Assembly (NCBI GenBank): GCA_036752825.1
Contig: DAIORV010000003.1
Location: forward strand, 9,884 to 73,883
DNA from: UBA5177 sp002413265
GTDB lineage: Bacteria > Chloroflexota > UBA5177
Direction of reading: 5' to 3'
DNA: 64,000 nucleotides
Shown: positions 34,546-43,256 of the stretch, piece by piece
Layout of the letters: each line of letters opens with the position of its first letter
Numbering within the stretch: the first letter of the stretch is position 1
Notes under the pieces: generated by a model
Databases searched by the model: none
What the model was told of the DNA's origin: nothing
The model's input: only the letters and a program-made list of their open reading frames with translations
Program-made: the position numbers and the translations under genes

Positions 34546-36024
34546 TCAACCCGCTGGAGACTCGCTTGGGGGGCCGGGGAGACCAAGTTCGTTCTCGAGA
34601 ATGGAACGAACTACGCTCGGATTGGCTCGGCCTCCGCTTGCCTTGATCGTCTTGCCCAGGAGGACGTTCAGCGCGGCGGCTTTGCCGCGCCGATAGTCTG
34701 TGACCACTCCCGGATTCTCGGAGATGACTGTTTTCACGATCTCAGTCAGGGCCTCGTTGTCGTCCATCTGGCTGAGATTGAGCCGCTCCACGATTGTTTC
34801 GGGGCCTTCTCCCGTCTCAAACATTGCCTCCAGCACCTGCTTCCCCGCCGCATTGCTGATCCTGGCGCCTGAAACGAGGGCGATAAGCCGGCCGAAGTCC
34901 GCCGCGGAAAAGGGAAGCGATGCGATCTCCGATTGACTTTCATGTAGCAAACGGAGGAGATCCCCGTGACTCCAGTTGGCGACTTCCATTCCCGTCGCAG
35001 GGGAGGCGGCGAGAGCGGCAGCCTCGAAAAAGTCGGACAGTGCAAGGTCCGCAGTGAGCACGTGCGCGGCCTCGGCCGTGATGCCGTACTCGCGCCGGAG
35101 CCGGCTCCTCTTCTCCGCCGGCATCTCGGGAAGCGATTGGCGGATCTCGGCCACCCTATCGGCGGAAAACGTGATCAGCGGCAGGTCGGGCTCAGGGAAA
35201 TACCGGTAATCGTCCGCATACTCCTTGGTGCGCTGAGCGATCGTTGCATCCCGAGCCTCGGACCAGCCCCGCGTCTCCTGAACCAACGGGTGACCGGCAC
35301 TCACCGCCTCTCGCTGGCGCTCGATCTCGTACTCTAGGGCTCGCTGCACGGAGCGAAAGCTATTGAGGTTCTTGACCTCGACTTTGACTCCCGGCTCGCG
35401 GTCCGCCTTACGCAGCGACACGTTTAAGTCTGCTCGCATGCTGCCTTCCTGGAGGTTACCGTCGCACACGCCGAGGTACATCAGGATCTGTCTGAGGGTC
35501 GAAAAGAAGTCCCGGGCAGCCTCGGGCGATTTGAGGTCTGGCGCACCTACGATCTCCATGAGGGGTATCCCGCACCGGTTGTAATCGACGAGGCTCACAT
35601 CGCTGCCGTCGAGGCTCACGTGAGACGTCTTGCCCGTGTCCTCTTCCAGATGAACTCTGATGATGCCGCATCGCGTGCTGAGCATCTCATCGCCGAGATC
35701 AAGCCAGCCCTGGACACCGATCGGCTGCTCGTATTGCGAGATCTGGTATCCCTTTGGCAGATCAGGATATGAATAGTTCTTCCGGTCGAACTTGCTGATC
35801 TGCGCGACTTCACAATGGAGGGCCAGAGCGGTCATCAAAGTCATCTCAACCGCTCGTTGGTTGATCACCGGCAGTGCGCCCGGCATGCCAGAGCAAAGGT
35901 CGCAGCAGTGAGTATTCGGAGCAGCGTTGGCGTACGCCGCGCTACACCCGCAGAACATCTTGCTCTGGGTCAGGAGCTGCGCGTGGACTTCCAAACCGAT
36001 CACCGGAACCAGCTCGCCCGTCAC
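34546..36024 (-). CDS. gatB: Asp/Glu-tRNA amidotransferase subunit B
   Basis: Subunit B of GatCAB, which amidates misacylated Glu-tRNAGln (and Asp-tRNAAsn). The 492-residue protein opens VPVIGLEVHAQLLTQSKMFCGC, has FDRKNYSYPDLPKGYQISQYEQP and a C-terminal tRNA-binding helical tail typical of the YqeY-like domain (ETIVERLNLSQMDDNEAL). Its ATG overlaps gatA (ATGA). The presence of GatCAB implies that this organism lacks glutaminyl- and/or asparaginyl-tRNA synthetase function. Confidence 0.96.
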   Translation of the reverse strand: MTGELVPVIGLEVHAQLLTQSKMFCGCSAAYANAAPNTHCCDLCSGMPGALPVINQRAVEMTLMTALALHCEVAQISKFDRKNYSYPDLPKGYQISQYEQPIGVQGWLDLGDEMLSTRCGIIRVHLEEDTGKTSHVSLDGSDVSLVDYNRCGIPLMEIVGAPDLKSPEAARDFFSTLRQILMYLGVCDGNLQEGSMRADLNVSLRKADREPGVKVEVKNLNSFRSVQRALEYEIERQREAVSAGHPLVQETRGWSEARDATIAQRTKEYADDYRYFPEPDLPLITFSADRVAEIRQSLPEMPAEKRSRLRREYGITAEAAHVLTADLALSDFFEAAALAASPATGMEVANWSHGDLLRLLHESQSEIASLPFSAADFGRLIALVSGARISNAAGKQVLEAMFETGEGPETIVERLNLSQMDDNEALTEIVKTVISENPGVVTDYRRGKAAALNVLLGKTIKASGGRANPSVVRSILENELGLPGPPSESPAG

Positions 36025-37520
36025 GAATCGCTCCCAACATCCGCCGTATTTGCCTCTCGCAGTGGGGGGCGAGCCAGGTGATAGTCGGTACTCTGCTCGA
36101 ATGCGTGGGCGACGCGCAGCACCAGCTGCTCACCGAGAGCCGGTCCAATGACCTGCAAGCCGACAGGTAGGTCGTGCGCGAACCCGCAGGGAATCGATAC
36201 GGCCGGCACGCCCGCCATACTCGCGGGCACCGTATAGACGTCACTGAGATACATCTGAAGCGGGTCGGAAACCTTTTCGCCTAGGCGAAACGCCGGAGTG
36301 GGTGCAGTCGGAGTGATCAGGGCGTCGACGGTCTCGAAAACCTTCTCAAAGTCCTGGCGGACCAACGTTCGGACGCGCTGGGCCTTTACATAATAAGCAT
36401 CGTAATAGCCTGCTGAGAGGACGTAAGTTCCGAGCAAGATGCGGCGCTTTACCTCAGAGCCAAAACCCGTTTCGCGAGTTCGCGAGAACATTTCCCAGAC
36501 GTCTGCGCCTCGCTCGCATAGGCCGTACCGAACCCCGTCGAAGCGTGCCAGGTTTGCCATGGCTTCGGCAGGAGAGATTACGTAGTAGGTCGACAAGCCG
36601 TGCTCGGTCATGGGCAGAGAAACCGGCTGCAAAGCAGCCCCAAGGTCTCGGTAGACGCCGATGGCGAGCTCCAGTGCGTGGCGAACTTCAGAGCTCATGC
36701 CTTCGGCGAAATACTCGTTGGGGACCCCTAACCGCAGGCCTCGAACGTCGCCCGTCAGACCGGAAACGTAGTCGGGAACAAGAGCATCGATGGATGTCGA
36801 GTCGCGCGGATCGCGTCCGGCAATGGCCCCGAGGACCACTGCCACATCCCTTACTGAACGTGTGATTGGACCGGGCTGGTCGAGCGACGAGCCGAACGCC
36901 ACCAGCCCATAGCGCGATACGCGACCGTACGTCGGCTTGAGTCCGACGGTGCCGGTGAGAGCGGCGGGCTGACGGATCGATCCGCCGGTGTCGGTTCCCA
37001 TCGCGAATACGACCTCTCCTGATGCCACGGCGGCCGCCGAGCCTCCACTCGATCCTCCGGGCACCCGTTCCGGATCCCATGGATTGCGCGTCGGGAAGAA
37101 GGCACTGTTCTCCGTCGAGCTGCCCATGGCAAATTCATCCATATTCGTCTTCCCAATGAGGACTGCTCCGGCATCGAAAAGACGATCCACGGCGGTGGCG
37201 TTGAATTGCGGAACATAGGACTCAAGAATCCGAGAGCCACAGGTCGTGGGAATGCTTCGCGTTGAGAAGATGTCTTTCAGACCCATAGGAATTCCACAGA
37301 GTGGAGTAAATTCTCCGCGAGCCAAACGCTCATCGGCATGGCGCGCCTGCAGCAAAGCCAGATCGCTCGTAAGCAAGAGCATGGCGTTCAAGCGTCCGTC
37401 ACACTCCTCGACACGTCTCAGCGCCGCCTCCGTCAGCTCAACGGACGATATTTCACGGCGCGACAGCAGATCCGACGCCTCGGCAATGGACAGGTAGTTC
37501 AATTCGTCACGCTGCATCAA
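36021..37520 (-). CDS. gatA: Asp/Glu-tRNA amidotransferase subunit A
   Basis: The amidase subunit that releases ammonia from glutamine for transfer by GatB. The 499-residue protein shows the amidase signature: catalytic Lys in GIPMGLKDIFS and the Gly/Ser-rich GGSSGGSAAAVASG carrying Ser-cisSer, then TDTGGSIRQPAALTG. Length and motifs are full. It is the middle gene of gatC-gatA-gatB, 48 bases after gatC and overlapping gatB by four bases. Confidence 0.96.
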   Translation of the reverse strand: MMQRDELNYLSIAEASDLLSRREISSVELTEAALRRVEECDGRLNAMLLLTSDLALLQARHADERLARGEFTPLCGIPMGLKDIFSTRSIPTTCGSRILESYVPQFNATAVDRLFDAGAVLIGKTNMDEFAMGSSTENSAFFPTRNPWDPERVPGGSSGGSAAAVASGEVVFAMGTDTGGSIRQPAALTGTVGLKPTYGRVSRYGLVAFGSSLDQPGPITRSVRDVAVVLGAIAGRDPRDSTSIDALVPDYVSGLTGDVRGLRLGVPNEYFAEGMSSEVRHALELAIGVYRDLGAALQPVSLPMTEHGLSTYYVISPAEAMANLARFDGVRYGLCERGADVWEMFSRTRETGFGSEVKRRILLGTYVLSAGYYDAYYVKAQRVRTLVRQDFEKVFETVDALITPTAPTPAFRLGEKVSDPLQMYLSDVYTVPASMAGVPAVSIPCGFAHDLPVGLQVIGPALGEQLVLRVAHAFEQSTDYHLARPPLREANTADVGSDS

Positions 37521-37568
37521 ACGGCGCTCGCCTTTCGCAGTTCACTCGGAGCGGATCAAAGGCCCGAG

Positions 37569-37856
37569 TCAGTCGAGGACGGCCTGGACTTCGAAAAGGT
37601 CGCCCTCGCGGTGGGGCGCGTTGGCGAGCACTTCCGCCGCCGACCAGGATGGCGCAACGACGTCAGCGCGCATCACGTCTCGAACGGGAACCGCGTGTCC
37701 GGTCGGTTCTACGCCGTCGGTATCCACCTGTTGAAGCTTGGAAACGTGCGCGAGGACCGTGGAGAGCTGGCCTGCCATTTCGTCAATCTCCGTCTCGGAG
37801 AGACCAATGTACGCGAGGCGGGTGATGCGCTCGACGATGCTGCGATCTATGGTCAT
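37569..37856 (-). CDS. gatC: Asp/Glu-tRNA amidotransferase subunit C
   Basis: A 95-residue stabilising subunit that wraps around GatA. Typical features are the N-terminal ITRLAYIGLSETEIDEMAGQLSTVL and the end LFEVQAVLD. The ATG at 37856 has AGGAG upstream; a longer frame to 37913 lacks family similarity. First gene of the gatCAB operon. Confidence 0.93.
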   Translation of the reverse strand: MTIDRSIVERITRLAYIGLSETEIDEMAGQLSTVLAHVSKLQQVDTDGVEPTGHAVPVRDVMRADVVAPSWSAAEVLANAPHREGDLFEVQAVLD

Positions 37857-37909
37857 GCGGCCTGCTCCTGAAGACGGATTGTAACACTCCGCTGTTTCAA
37901 ACGCGGGCG

Positions 37910-38404
37910 TCAACGCCTCTTTTTTCGCTTGCTCGGGCGCTTTCTGTGAATCTCTGGTCGACTGCGAGCGAGTCGTGACGCGCCCGCTATGGGAAAAGCT
38001 GCAAGGCCCAAAACTGCTCCAGCCAACAGTCCAGCCAGCACGCCGACCCCGACGGTTGCACCGAAGGAGGAAACGGTGATGGAGCTGCTCGAGGTCGAGC
38101 CCGAACCCGAGCCGAGGAAGAGATCGAGAACCGACGCAGAGACGGTCGCAATGATCCCCGCCACGACGCCGTCGGCCATGGCGGCCTGCCAGAGCGGCTC
38201 CGGCCGAGCCCTCGGCCCCTCAGACGAAAAAACGAGAAAGGCCGTCATGCCGGCAATCGCGGCCCAGAGTACCGCGTTTACGGCGACCGGAGGAGCATCA
38301 CTCATTAGGAGGGAGGAAACGACCCCTCCGACAGCTCCACCCATGGCGAAGAGTGGGGATACTGCTTTGCCTGCTTCTGCGTGTGGATAGCGGCGCGCGA
38401 GCAT
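37910..38404 (-). CDS. Hypothetical membrane protein (164 aa)
   Basis: A protein with four likely membrane helices (SPLFAMGGAVGGVVSSLLM; VAVNAVLWAAIAGMTAFLVF; ADGVVAGIIATVSASVLDLF; FGATVGVGVLAGLLAGAVLG), a Ser/Gly-rich loop between the last two, and a strongly basic tail (HRKRPSKRKKRR). Family not recognised. ATG start at 38404 with weak ribosome site. It lies between gatC and clpB on the same strand. Confidence 0.6.
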   Translation of the reverse strand: MLARRYPHAEAGKAVSPLFAMGGAVGGVVSSLLMSDAPPVAVNAVLWAAIAGMTAFLVFSSEGPRARPEPLWQAAMADGVVAGIIATVSASVLDLFLGSGSGSTSSSSITVSSFGATVGVGVLAGLLAGAVLGLAAFPIAGASRLARSRPEIHRKRPSKRKKRR

Positions 38405-38443
38405 CCGTCATGGTATCAGCGACTGGCAGGCTAAGCGGTCGGG

Positions 38444-41056
38444 CTAAACGCCAATCGGCTCCGGAGAGGCAGTGCGAAAAGTGAGGTGGTCTCCATCGCG
38501 ATCCACCAGCACCGTGTCCCCATCCGCGAACTCTCCCTGAAGGACCCGCATTGCCAGCGGATCCAGTATGTTCTTCTGAATGGCACGCTTTAATGGTCTC
38601 GCGCCGTACACGGGATCCCAGCCTTTCTCGGCTAGAAATGCTCGAGCTACAGTTGTGAGCTCGATCGACAGCTTGCGTGCGCCAAGCCTGCGCTGCAGAC
38701 CGGCCAGCTGGATTTCGACGATCTTCTCAATCTCTTCTTTGGTCAAAGCGTGGAAGATGATGATCTCGTCGACCCGATTCAAGAATTCGGGCCTGAAGTT
38801 GGCACGTAGCATTTCGGTGACGGCATCCCGCATGTCCTCGTAGCTCTCGTGCTGCATGTCCTGGATAAGGGTGCTCCCCACGTTGGAGGTCATGATGACC
38901 ACTGAGTTCTTGAAATCGACGGCGCGCCCCTGGCCGTCTGTGAGCCGGCCGTCATCGAGGATCTGAAGCAGTACGTTGAACACGTCGGGGTGCGCCTTGT
39001 CGATTTCGTCGAGCAAGATAACCGAGTAAGGCCGCCGCCGAACCGCCTCCGTCAGCTGGCCTCCCTCCTCGTAGCCGACGTAGCCAGGAGGAGCGCCGAT
39101 GAGCCTGGCAACTGTATGCTTTTCCATGTACTCGGACATATCTATCCGGACCATGGCCTGCTCATCGTCGAAGAGGAATTCGGCAAGGGCTTTAGCCAGC
39201 TCTGTTTTTCCGACGCCTGTGGGCCCCAGAAAGATGAATGAACCGAGAGGTCGATTGGGGTCCTGAAGGCCCGCTCGAGCACGGCGCACGGCGTTGGCAA
39301 CCGCCTCGATTGCCTCTTCTTGACCGACGATCCGGTCGTGCAGGCGCTCCTCCATGGTGACTAGCTTCTGGACCTCGCCTTCCAGCAGTCGGGTGACTGG
39401 AATGCCGGTCCATTTGGCTACAACCTCGGCGACGTCATCCTCGCCCACTTCTTCTTTCAGCATGGCCCCCCGACTTTGAAGATCCGCGAGGCGGCTTTCG
39501 GCCTCCGTCAAGCGTTTTTCAAGCTCTACCATGCGCCCGTAGCGGAGCTCCGCTGCCTTGGCGAGATCGGTCTGTCGTTCTGCCCGTTCTATGTCCTGCT
39601 TGGTCTGTTCAATCTCTTCGCGAGTGCTTCGGATGGCGGCTATCGCCTCTTTCTCGGCCTCCCACTGAGCTTTGAGCTCATCGGACTGCGACCGAAGCTC
39701 CGCGATTTCCTTCTGGATTCGGTCATAGCGTTCCCTGGTTGCCTCGTTTCCGGCCTCGGCGCCGAGTGCCGTGCTCTCGATCTGGAGCTGCATGATGCGC
39801 CGCTCGATCTGATCGATCTCGTACGGCATGGAATCGATTTCCATGCGCAGGCGGCTCGCCGCTTCATCGATGAGATCTATAGCCTTGTCCGGTAGAAATC
39901 GATCTGTGATGTATCGGTTGGAGAATACAGCAGCCGCCACAAGCGCGGCGTCCGTGATTTTGACGCCGTGGTGGACTTCGTATCGCTCCTTCAGTCCACG
40001 CAGGATGCTTATGGTGTCGTCCACGTCCGGCTCTGGGACCATCACCGGCTGAAACCGCCGTTCGAGAGCCGCATCCTTCTCGATGTATTTGCGGTACTCG
40101 TCCAGGGTGGTGGCGCCCACCAGACGCAGCTCGCCGCGGGCCAGCATCGGTTTCAACATGTTTCCGGCATCCATGGCGCCTTCTGCCGCGCCGGCTCCCA
40201 CGACCGTGTGGAGCTCGTCGATGAAGAGGATGATCTCTCCCTGCCCTTCCTGGACCTCTTTGAGAGCAGCCTTCAACCTCTCCTCGAACTCGCCTCGGTA
40301 CTTCGCTCCGGCAACCATTGCCGCCAGGTCCAGCTGAATCACGCGTTTGCCTTTTAGAGGCTCGGGAACGTCTTCGTCAACGATTCGTTTGGCAAGACCC
40401 TCGACGATTGCCGTTTTGCCGACTCCGGGCTCGCCTATCAGCACTGGATTGTTCTTGGTGCGGCGAGACAGCACCTGGATCACGCGCCTGATCTCTTCGT
40501 CCCGGCCTATCACCGGGTCGACCTTTCCGCGCCGGGCCTGATCGGTCAAGTCACGCCCGTATCTCTCAAGAGCTTGATACTTGCCCTCCGGGTTTTGATC
40601 CGTCACGTGCTGGCCACCGCGAATGGAGGTGAGTGCCGAAAGCACCTGTCCACTGGTAAGCCCGTTCGAGCGAAGCATCTTGCCGACTGTGCTTGAATCG
40701 CGCTCGTCGACCATTGAAAGCAAGAGGTGCTCAACCGAGACGTACTCATCTCGCATGTCCTCCATGATGTCGTGGGCTCTCACCAACGCCGAGCGGAGCT
40801 CCGCGGAGATGGCCGGCTGCGATGCACCGCCATAGGCAGTTGCCAGCCGATCTAGGAGCTGGCTGTTTTCACGCTGGATCGCATCAACGCTGGCTCCCAC
40901 CTTGGCGATGATGCTGGGAGCCAGTCCCTCGGGCTGCTGCAACAGAGCCGCTAGAAGGTGTTCCTCTTCAACCTGGGTGTTTCCTCGCTCCGCAGCAAGC
41001 TCCTGCGCTGCGAGAAGTGCTTGTTGGGACTTCTCCGTAAATCTCTGTGTGTTCAT
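38444..41056 (-). CDS. clpB: ATP-dependent disaggregase ClpB
   Basis: Hexameric AAA+ unfoldase that, with DnaK, rescues aggregated proteins. The 870-residue protein has the Clp N-domain (FTEKSQQALLAAQELA), NBD1 Walker A GEPGVGKTA, a long middle coiled coil (about residues 410-530), NBD2 Walker A GPTGVGKTE, and NBD2 sensor/arginine motifs (NVGSTLIQ, RLGARKLSIELT). The middle domain distinguishes it from ClpA/C. ATG 41056 gives the usual MNTQRFTEK start. It follows hspR by a few bases, so it is probably under HspR control. Confidence 0.96.
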   Translation of the reverse strand: MNTQRFTEKSQQALLAAQELAAERGNTQVEEEHLLAALLQQPEGLAPSIIAKVGASVDAIQRENSQLLDRLATAYGGASQPAISAELRSALVRAHDIMEDMRDEYVSVEHLLLSMVDERDSSTVGKMLRSNGLTSGQVLSALTSIRGGQHVTDQNPEGKYQALERYGRDLTDQARRGKVDPVIGRDEEIRRVIQVLSRRTKNNPVLIGEPGVGKTAIVEGLAKRIVDEDVPEPLKGKRVIQLDLAAMVAGAKYRGEFEERLKAALKEVQEGQGEIILFIDELHTVVGAGAAEGAMDAGNMLKPMLARGELRLVGATTLDEYRKYIEKDAALERRFQPVMVPEPDVDDTISILRGLKERYEVHHGVKITDAALVAAAVFSNRYITDRFLPDKAIDLIDEAASRLRMEIDSMPYEIDQIERRIMQLQIESTALGAEAGNEATRERYDRIQKEIAELRSQSDELKAQWEAEKEAIAAIRSTREEIEQTKQDIERAERQTDLAKAAELRYGRMVELEKRLTEAESRLADLQSRGAMLKEEVGEDDVAEVVAKWTGIPVTRLLEGEVQKLVTMEERLHDRIVGQEEAIEAVANAVRRARAGLQDPNRPLGSFIFLGPTGVGKTELAKALAEFLFDDEQAMVRIDMSEYMEKHTVARLIGAPPGYVGYEEGGQLTEAVRRRPYSVILLDEIDKAHPDVFNVLLQILDDGRLTDGQGRAVDFKNSVVIMTSNVGSTLIQDMQHESYEDMRDAVTEMLRANFRPEFLNRVDEIIIFHALTKEEIEKIVEIQLAGLQRRLGARKLSIELTTVARAFLAEKGWDPVYGARPLKRAIQKNILDPLAMRVLQGEFADGDTVLVDRDGDHLTFRTASPEPIGV

Positions 41057-41083
41057 GGGCTTACCACTCACCGCTGAGGGCGG

Positions 41084-41479
41084 CTAGACGGGAGTTTCTT
41101 GCTCGTGCTGTGCGCCCTGCAGCCTTAATATGATTTCCTTTAGTCGGTGAACATCCGCTTCGTGCTGCAGGCGCACCCGTCGTACCTCTTCAGCAAACTC
41201 GTTGTGGAGCCTTTCCATTTGCTCGCGCATGTTCAGGATCACTTCCACCCCGGCCAGATTGACCCCGAGGTCTTCGATGAGGCGCCGAATCTGCTGAACC
41301 TTCTCGATGTCTTGAGGCGAGTAATAGCGAATCTCGCCTTTGCCGCGAAAGGGCTCTACCAGACCGAGACGCTCATAGTGGCGCAAGGTCTGCTGATGGA
41401 CGTTGACAAGCTCGGCCGCCACACTGATCGTGTATCTGCGTCGTTCATGCATTCTTCCATCCTTCCGTCGTTCGGCCAT
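41084..41479 (-). CDS. hspR: MerR-family heat-shock repressor HspR
   Basis: A 131-residue MerR-type DNA-binding regulator of the HspR group. The N-terminal helix-turn-helix (RRYTISVAAELVNVHQQTLRHYERLGLVEPFRGKG, RYYSPQDIEKVQQI) is followed by a Leu-rich dimerisation coil. HspR proteins bind HAIR inverted repeats and repress dnaK and clpB; a HAIR element is present ahead of dnaK here. ATG 41479 is chosen because GGGAGG lies seven bases upstream; a later ATG at 41452 is possible. Encoded inside the operon it should control. Confidence 0.92.
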   Translation of the reverse strand: MAERRKDGRMHERRRYTISVAAELVNVHQQTLRHYERLGLVEPFRGKGEIRYYSPQDIEKVQQIRRLIEDLGVNLAGVEVILNMREQMERLHNEFAEEVRRVRLQHEADVHRLKEIILRLQGAQHEQETPV

Positions 41480-41491
41480 CACGCTTCCTCC

Positions 41492-42496
41492 CTACACGCC
41501 CGCCTGAGCAAGCTGTTGGAAAAGCTCACGCTGTTTGTCATCCAGCGTGGTGGGAAGCGTGGCGCTGAGCTTCACGTACAAGTTGCCACGCTGGCCCGTC
41601 TTTAGGTTGGGCATGCCCTGACCCGCAAGCCTGAGCGTGCGCCCGTTTTGAGAGCCGGGCGGAATCCTCATAGTGACGGGAGAGCCGAGAGTCGGAACCT
41701 GGGTTTCTCCCCCGAGAACGAGAGTCGTGATCGGCACCTGGACTTCCGTGTAGAGGTCGTCGCCCTCTCGGCGGAAGCGCGAGTCTGGAGCGATGTGAAC
41801 TATCAAATAGAGGTTGCCGGCCGGGCCCCCGTTCACCCCTGGGTTGCCCTCACCGGCAATCCGCACTTTCGATCCCTCGCGGACGCCAGCGGGAATCTTG
41901 ACGTCGAGACGTTTGTTCTTTGCTACAAAACCACTCCCGTGGCACGCCGGGCAGGGCTGATCTTTCACTACGCCCGTCCCGTGACACGTCTCGCAAGCTA
42001 CTTGCGTCTGCAAGGTAAAAGCTCGCTGGACACCGTTCATGGCTTCCTGCAGCGTGATTTCGACCGGTTGCTCCAGGTCAGAGCCCCGCTGCGTCTGCGG
42101 CGGCCGCCCGCGTCCACGGCCGAAGATCGACCCAAGATCGAAATCGAAACCGCCGCCCGTCCCGCTGCCCCGCTGACCAAACAAGGTTTCGAAGAAGTCG
42201 CTGAAGTCGGCGCCCCCGGCGTTGGTCGTGTACGCGTAGTCCGTGCCTCCACGACCAGCTCGCCCCATGCGATTTGCCCAGTCGGGTCCCAGTGTGTCGT
42301 ACGTTCGACGCTTCTCGGGATCCATTAGAACCGCATTGGCCTCGTTGATCTCCTTGAACCGAGTCTCCGCGGTTTTGTCGCCTGGGTTCACGTCGGGATG
42401 ATATTTTCGCGCGAGCTTGCGATAGGCACTTTTGATCTCTTTCTCGGAAGCCTTCTTATCGACTCCGAGAATTTTGTAGTAGTCCTTGTATTCCAT
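41492..42496 (-). CDS. dnaJ: DnaJ co-chaperone with a shortened zinc finger
   Basis: Stimulates DnaK ATPase and delivers clients. The 334-residue protein has a J domain with HPD at 33-35, a Gly/Phe-rich linker (GGADFSDFFETLFGQRGSG), and C-terminal beta domains. Instead of four CxxCxGxG repeats it has only two, CETCHGTG (C168, C171) and CPACHGSG (C182, C185), so at most one zinc site. Standard DnaJ is near 375 residues. It could be called an intermediate between DnaJ and CbpA. It lies between grpE and hspR. Confidence 0.9.
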   Translation of the reverse strand: MEYKDYYKILGVDKKASEKEIKSAYRKLARKYHPDVNPGDKTAETRFKEINEANAVLMDPEKRRTYDTLGPDWANRMGRAGRGGTDYAYTTNAGGADFSDFFETLFGQRGSGTGGGFDFDLGSIFGRGRGRPPQTQRGSDLEQPVEITLQEAMNGVQRAFTLQTQVACETCHGTGVVKDQPCPACHGSGFVAKNKRLDVKIPAGVREGSKVRIAGEGNPGVNGGPAGNLYLIVHIAPDSRFRREGDDLYTEVQVPITTLVLGGETQVPTLGSPVTMRIPPGSQNGRTLRLAGQGMPNLKTGQRGNLYVKLSATLPTTLDDKQRELFQQLAQAGV

Positions 42497-42571
42497 GCTG
42501 TGTACCCTCGCCCCGCGTGTAGAGCTCGCGCCGCTAGGCTGTCTCCACCGTTTGCAGGTTTTGACGTCCCG

Positions 42572-43204
42572 CTATACGTCGTCCTGATCGTCGTGAACGC
42601 TCACAACTACCTGTGCGGGGCGCAGCACTTCGTCGCCATACATGTAGCCGTTTCGCACAACCTGCACGACCGTATGATCGCGCACGCTGGCGTCGTTCAC
42701 TCGCTGCACCGCCTCCTCCAGATGGGGGTCAAATGTCTTGCCTTCCGCGTCGATGGCTTCGACCCCCTCCAGCTGGAGTAGGTTGTCGAGCTGATACTGC
42801 GTGAGCCGAACGCCTTCCATGATGCTTTCGCCATTGGTCGGAGAGCTCTCCCCGTAATGCAGCGCGCGTTCGAGGTTGTCTTTGACGCTGAGCAATCGAA
42901 CCAAAAGGTCTCGTCTCGCGGAGCGCGTCAAGTCTGCAAGCGTTCGATCCATGCGCTTCTTGTAGTTATCCATGTCGGCTCTACAGCGCAAAAATTTGTC
43001 GTAGTTTGCGGCCGCGTCCTGCTGGGCGCGATGTAGCTCGTGGAGAAGCTTTTCTTCCTCGCTGGCTGGGCCGTCGTCCACGACAGTCTCGCCGGCGACG
43101 GCAGGTGAATCCCCAGACGCAGCCTGCGCCTCGCCCGCGGATCGAGGGTCCAGCCCTGCCTCCCGAACGTCTTGGATTGGAGGCTCGTTTCCTTCTGTCA
43201 TCAA
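42572..43204 (-). CDS. grpE: Nucleotide exchange factor GrpE
   Basis: Releases ADP from DnaK. A 210-residue protein: a disordered acidic N-terminus, a long coiled coil (EEKLLHELHRAQQDAAANYDKFLRCRADMDNYKKRM) and the compact beta domain DPHLEEAVQRVNDASV with GEVLRPAQVVVSV-like end (here GDEVLRPAQVVVS). Typical length. A GC-rich hairpin separates it from dnaK. Confidence 0.95.
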   Translation of the reverse strand: MMTEGNEPPIQDVREAGLDPRSAGEAQAASGDSPAVAGETVVDDGPASEEEKLLHELHRAQQDAAANYDKFLRCRADMDNYKKRMDRTLADLTRSARRDLLVRLLSVKDNLERALHYGESSPTNGESIMEGVRLTQYQLDNLLQLEGVEAIDAEGKTFDPHLEEAVQRVNDASVRDHTVVQVVRNGYMYGDEVLRPAQVVVSVHDDQDDV

Positions 43205-43220
43205 TCGCTCCTACAAGAGG

Positions 43221-43245
43221 GGAGGCGGGCTCTCGACCCGCCTCC
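43221..43245 (-). promoter_or_regulatory. Hairpin between dnaK and grpE
   Basis: GGAGGCGGG (43221-43229) and CCCGCCTCC (43237-43245) form a perfect 9-base stem with a 7-base loop in the dnaK-grpE gap. It lacks a T-run, so it is more likely an mRNA stability or processing element that lowers downstream expression than a full terminator. Confidence 0.55.
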
Positions 43246-43256
43246 TGGATCGGCTC

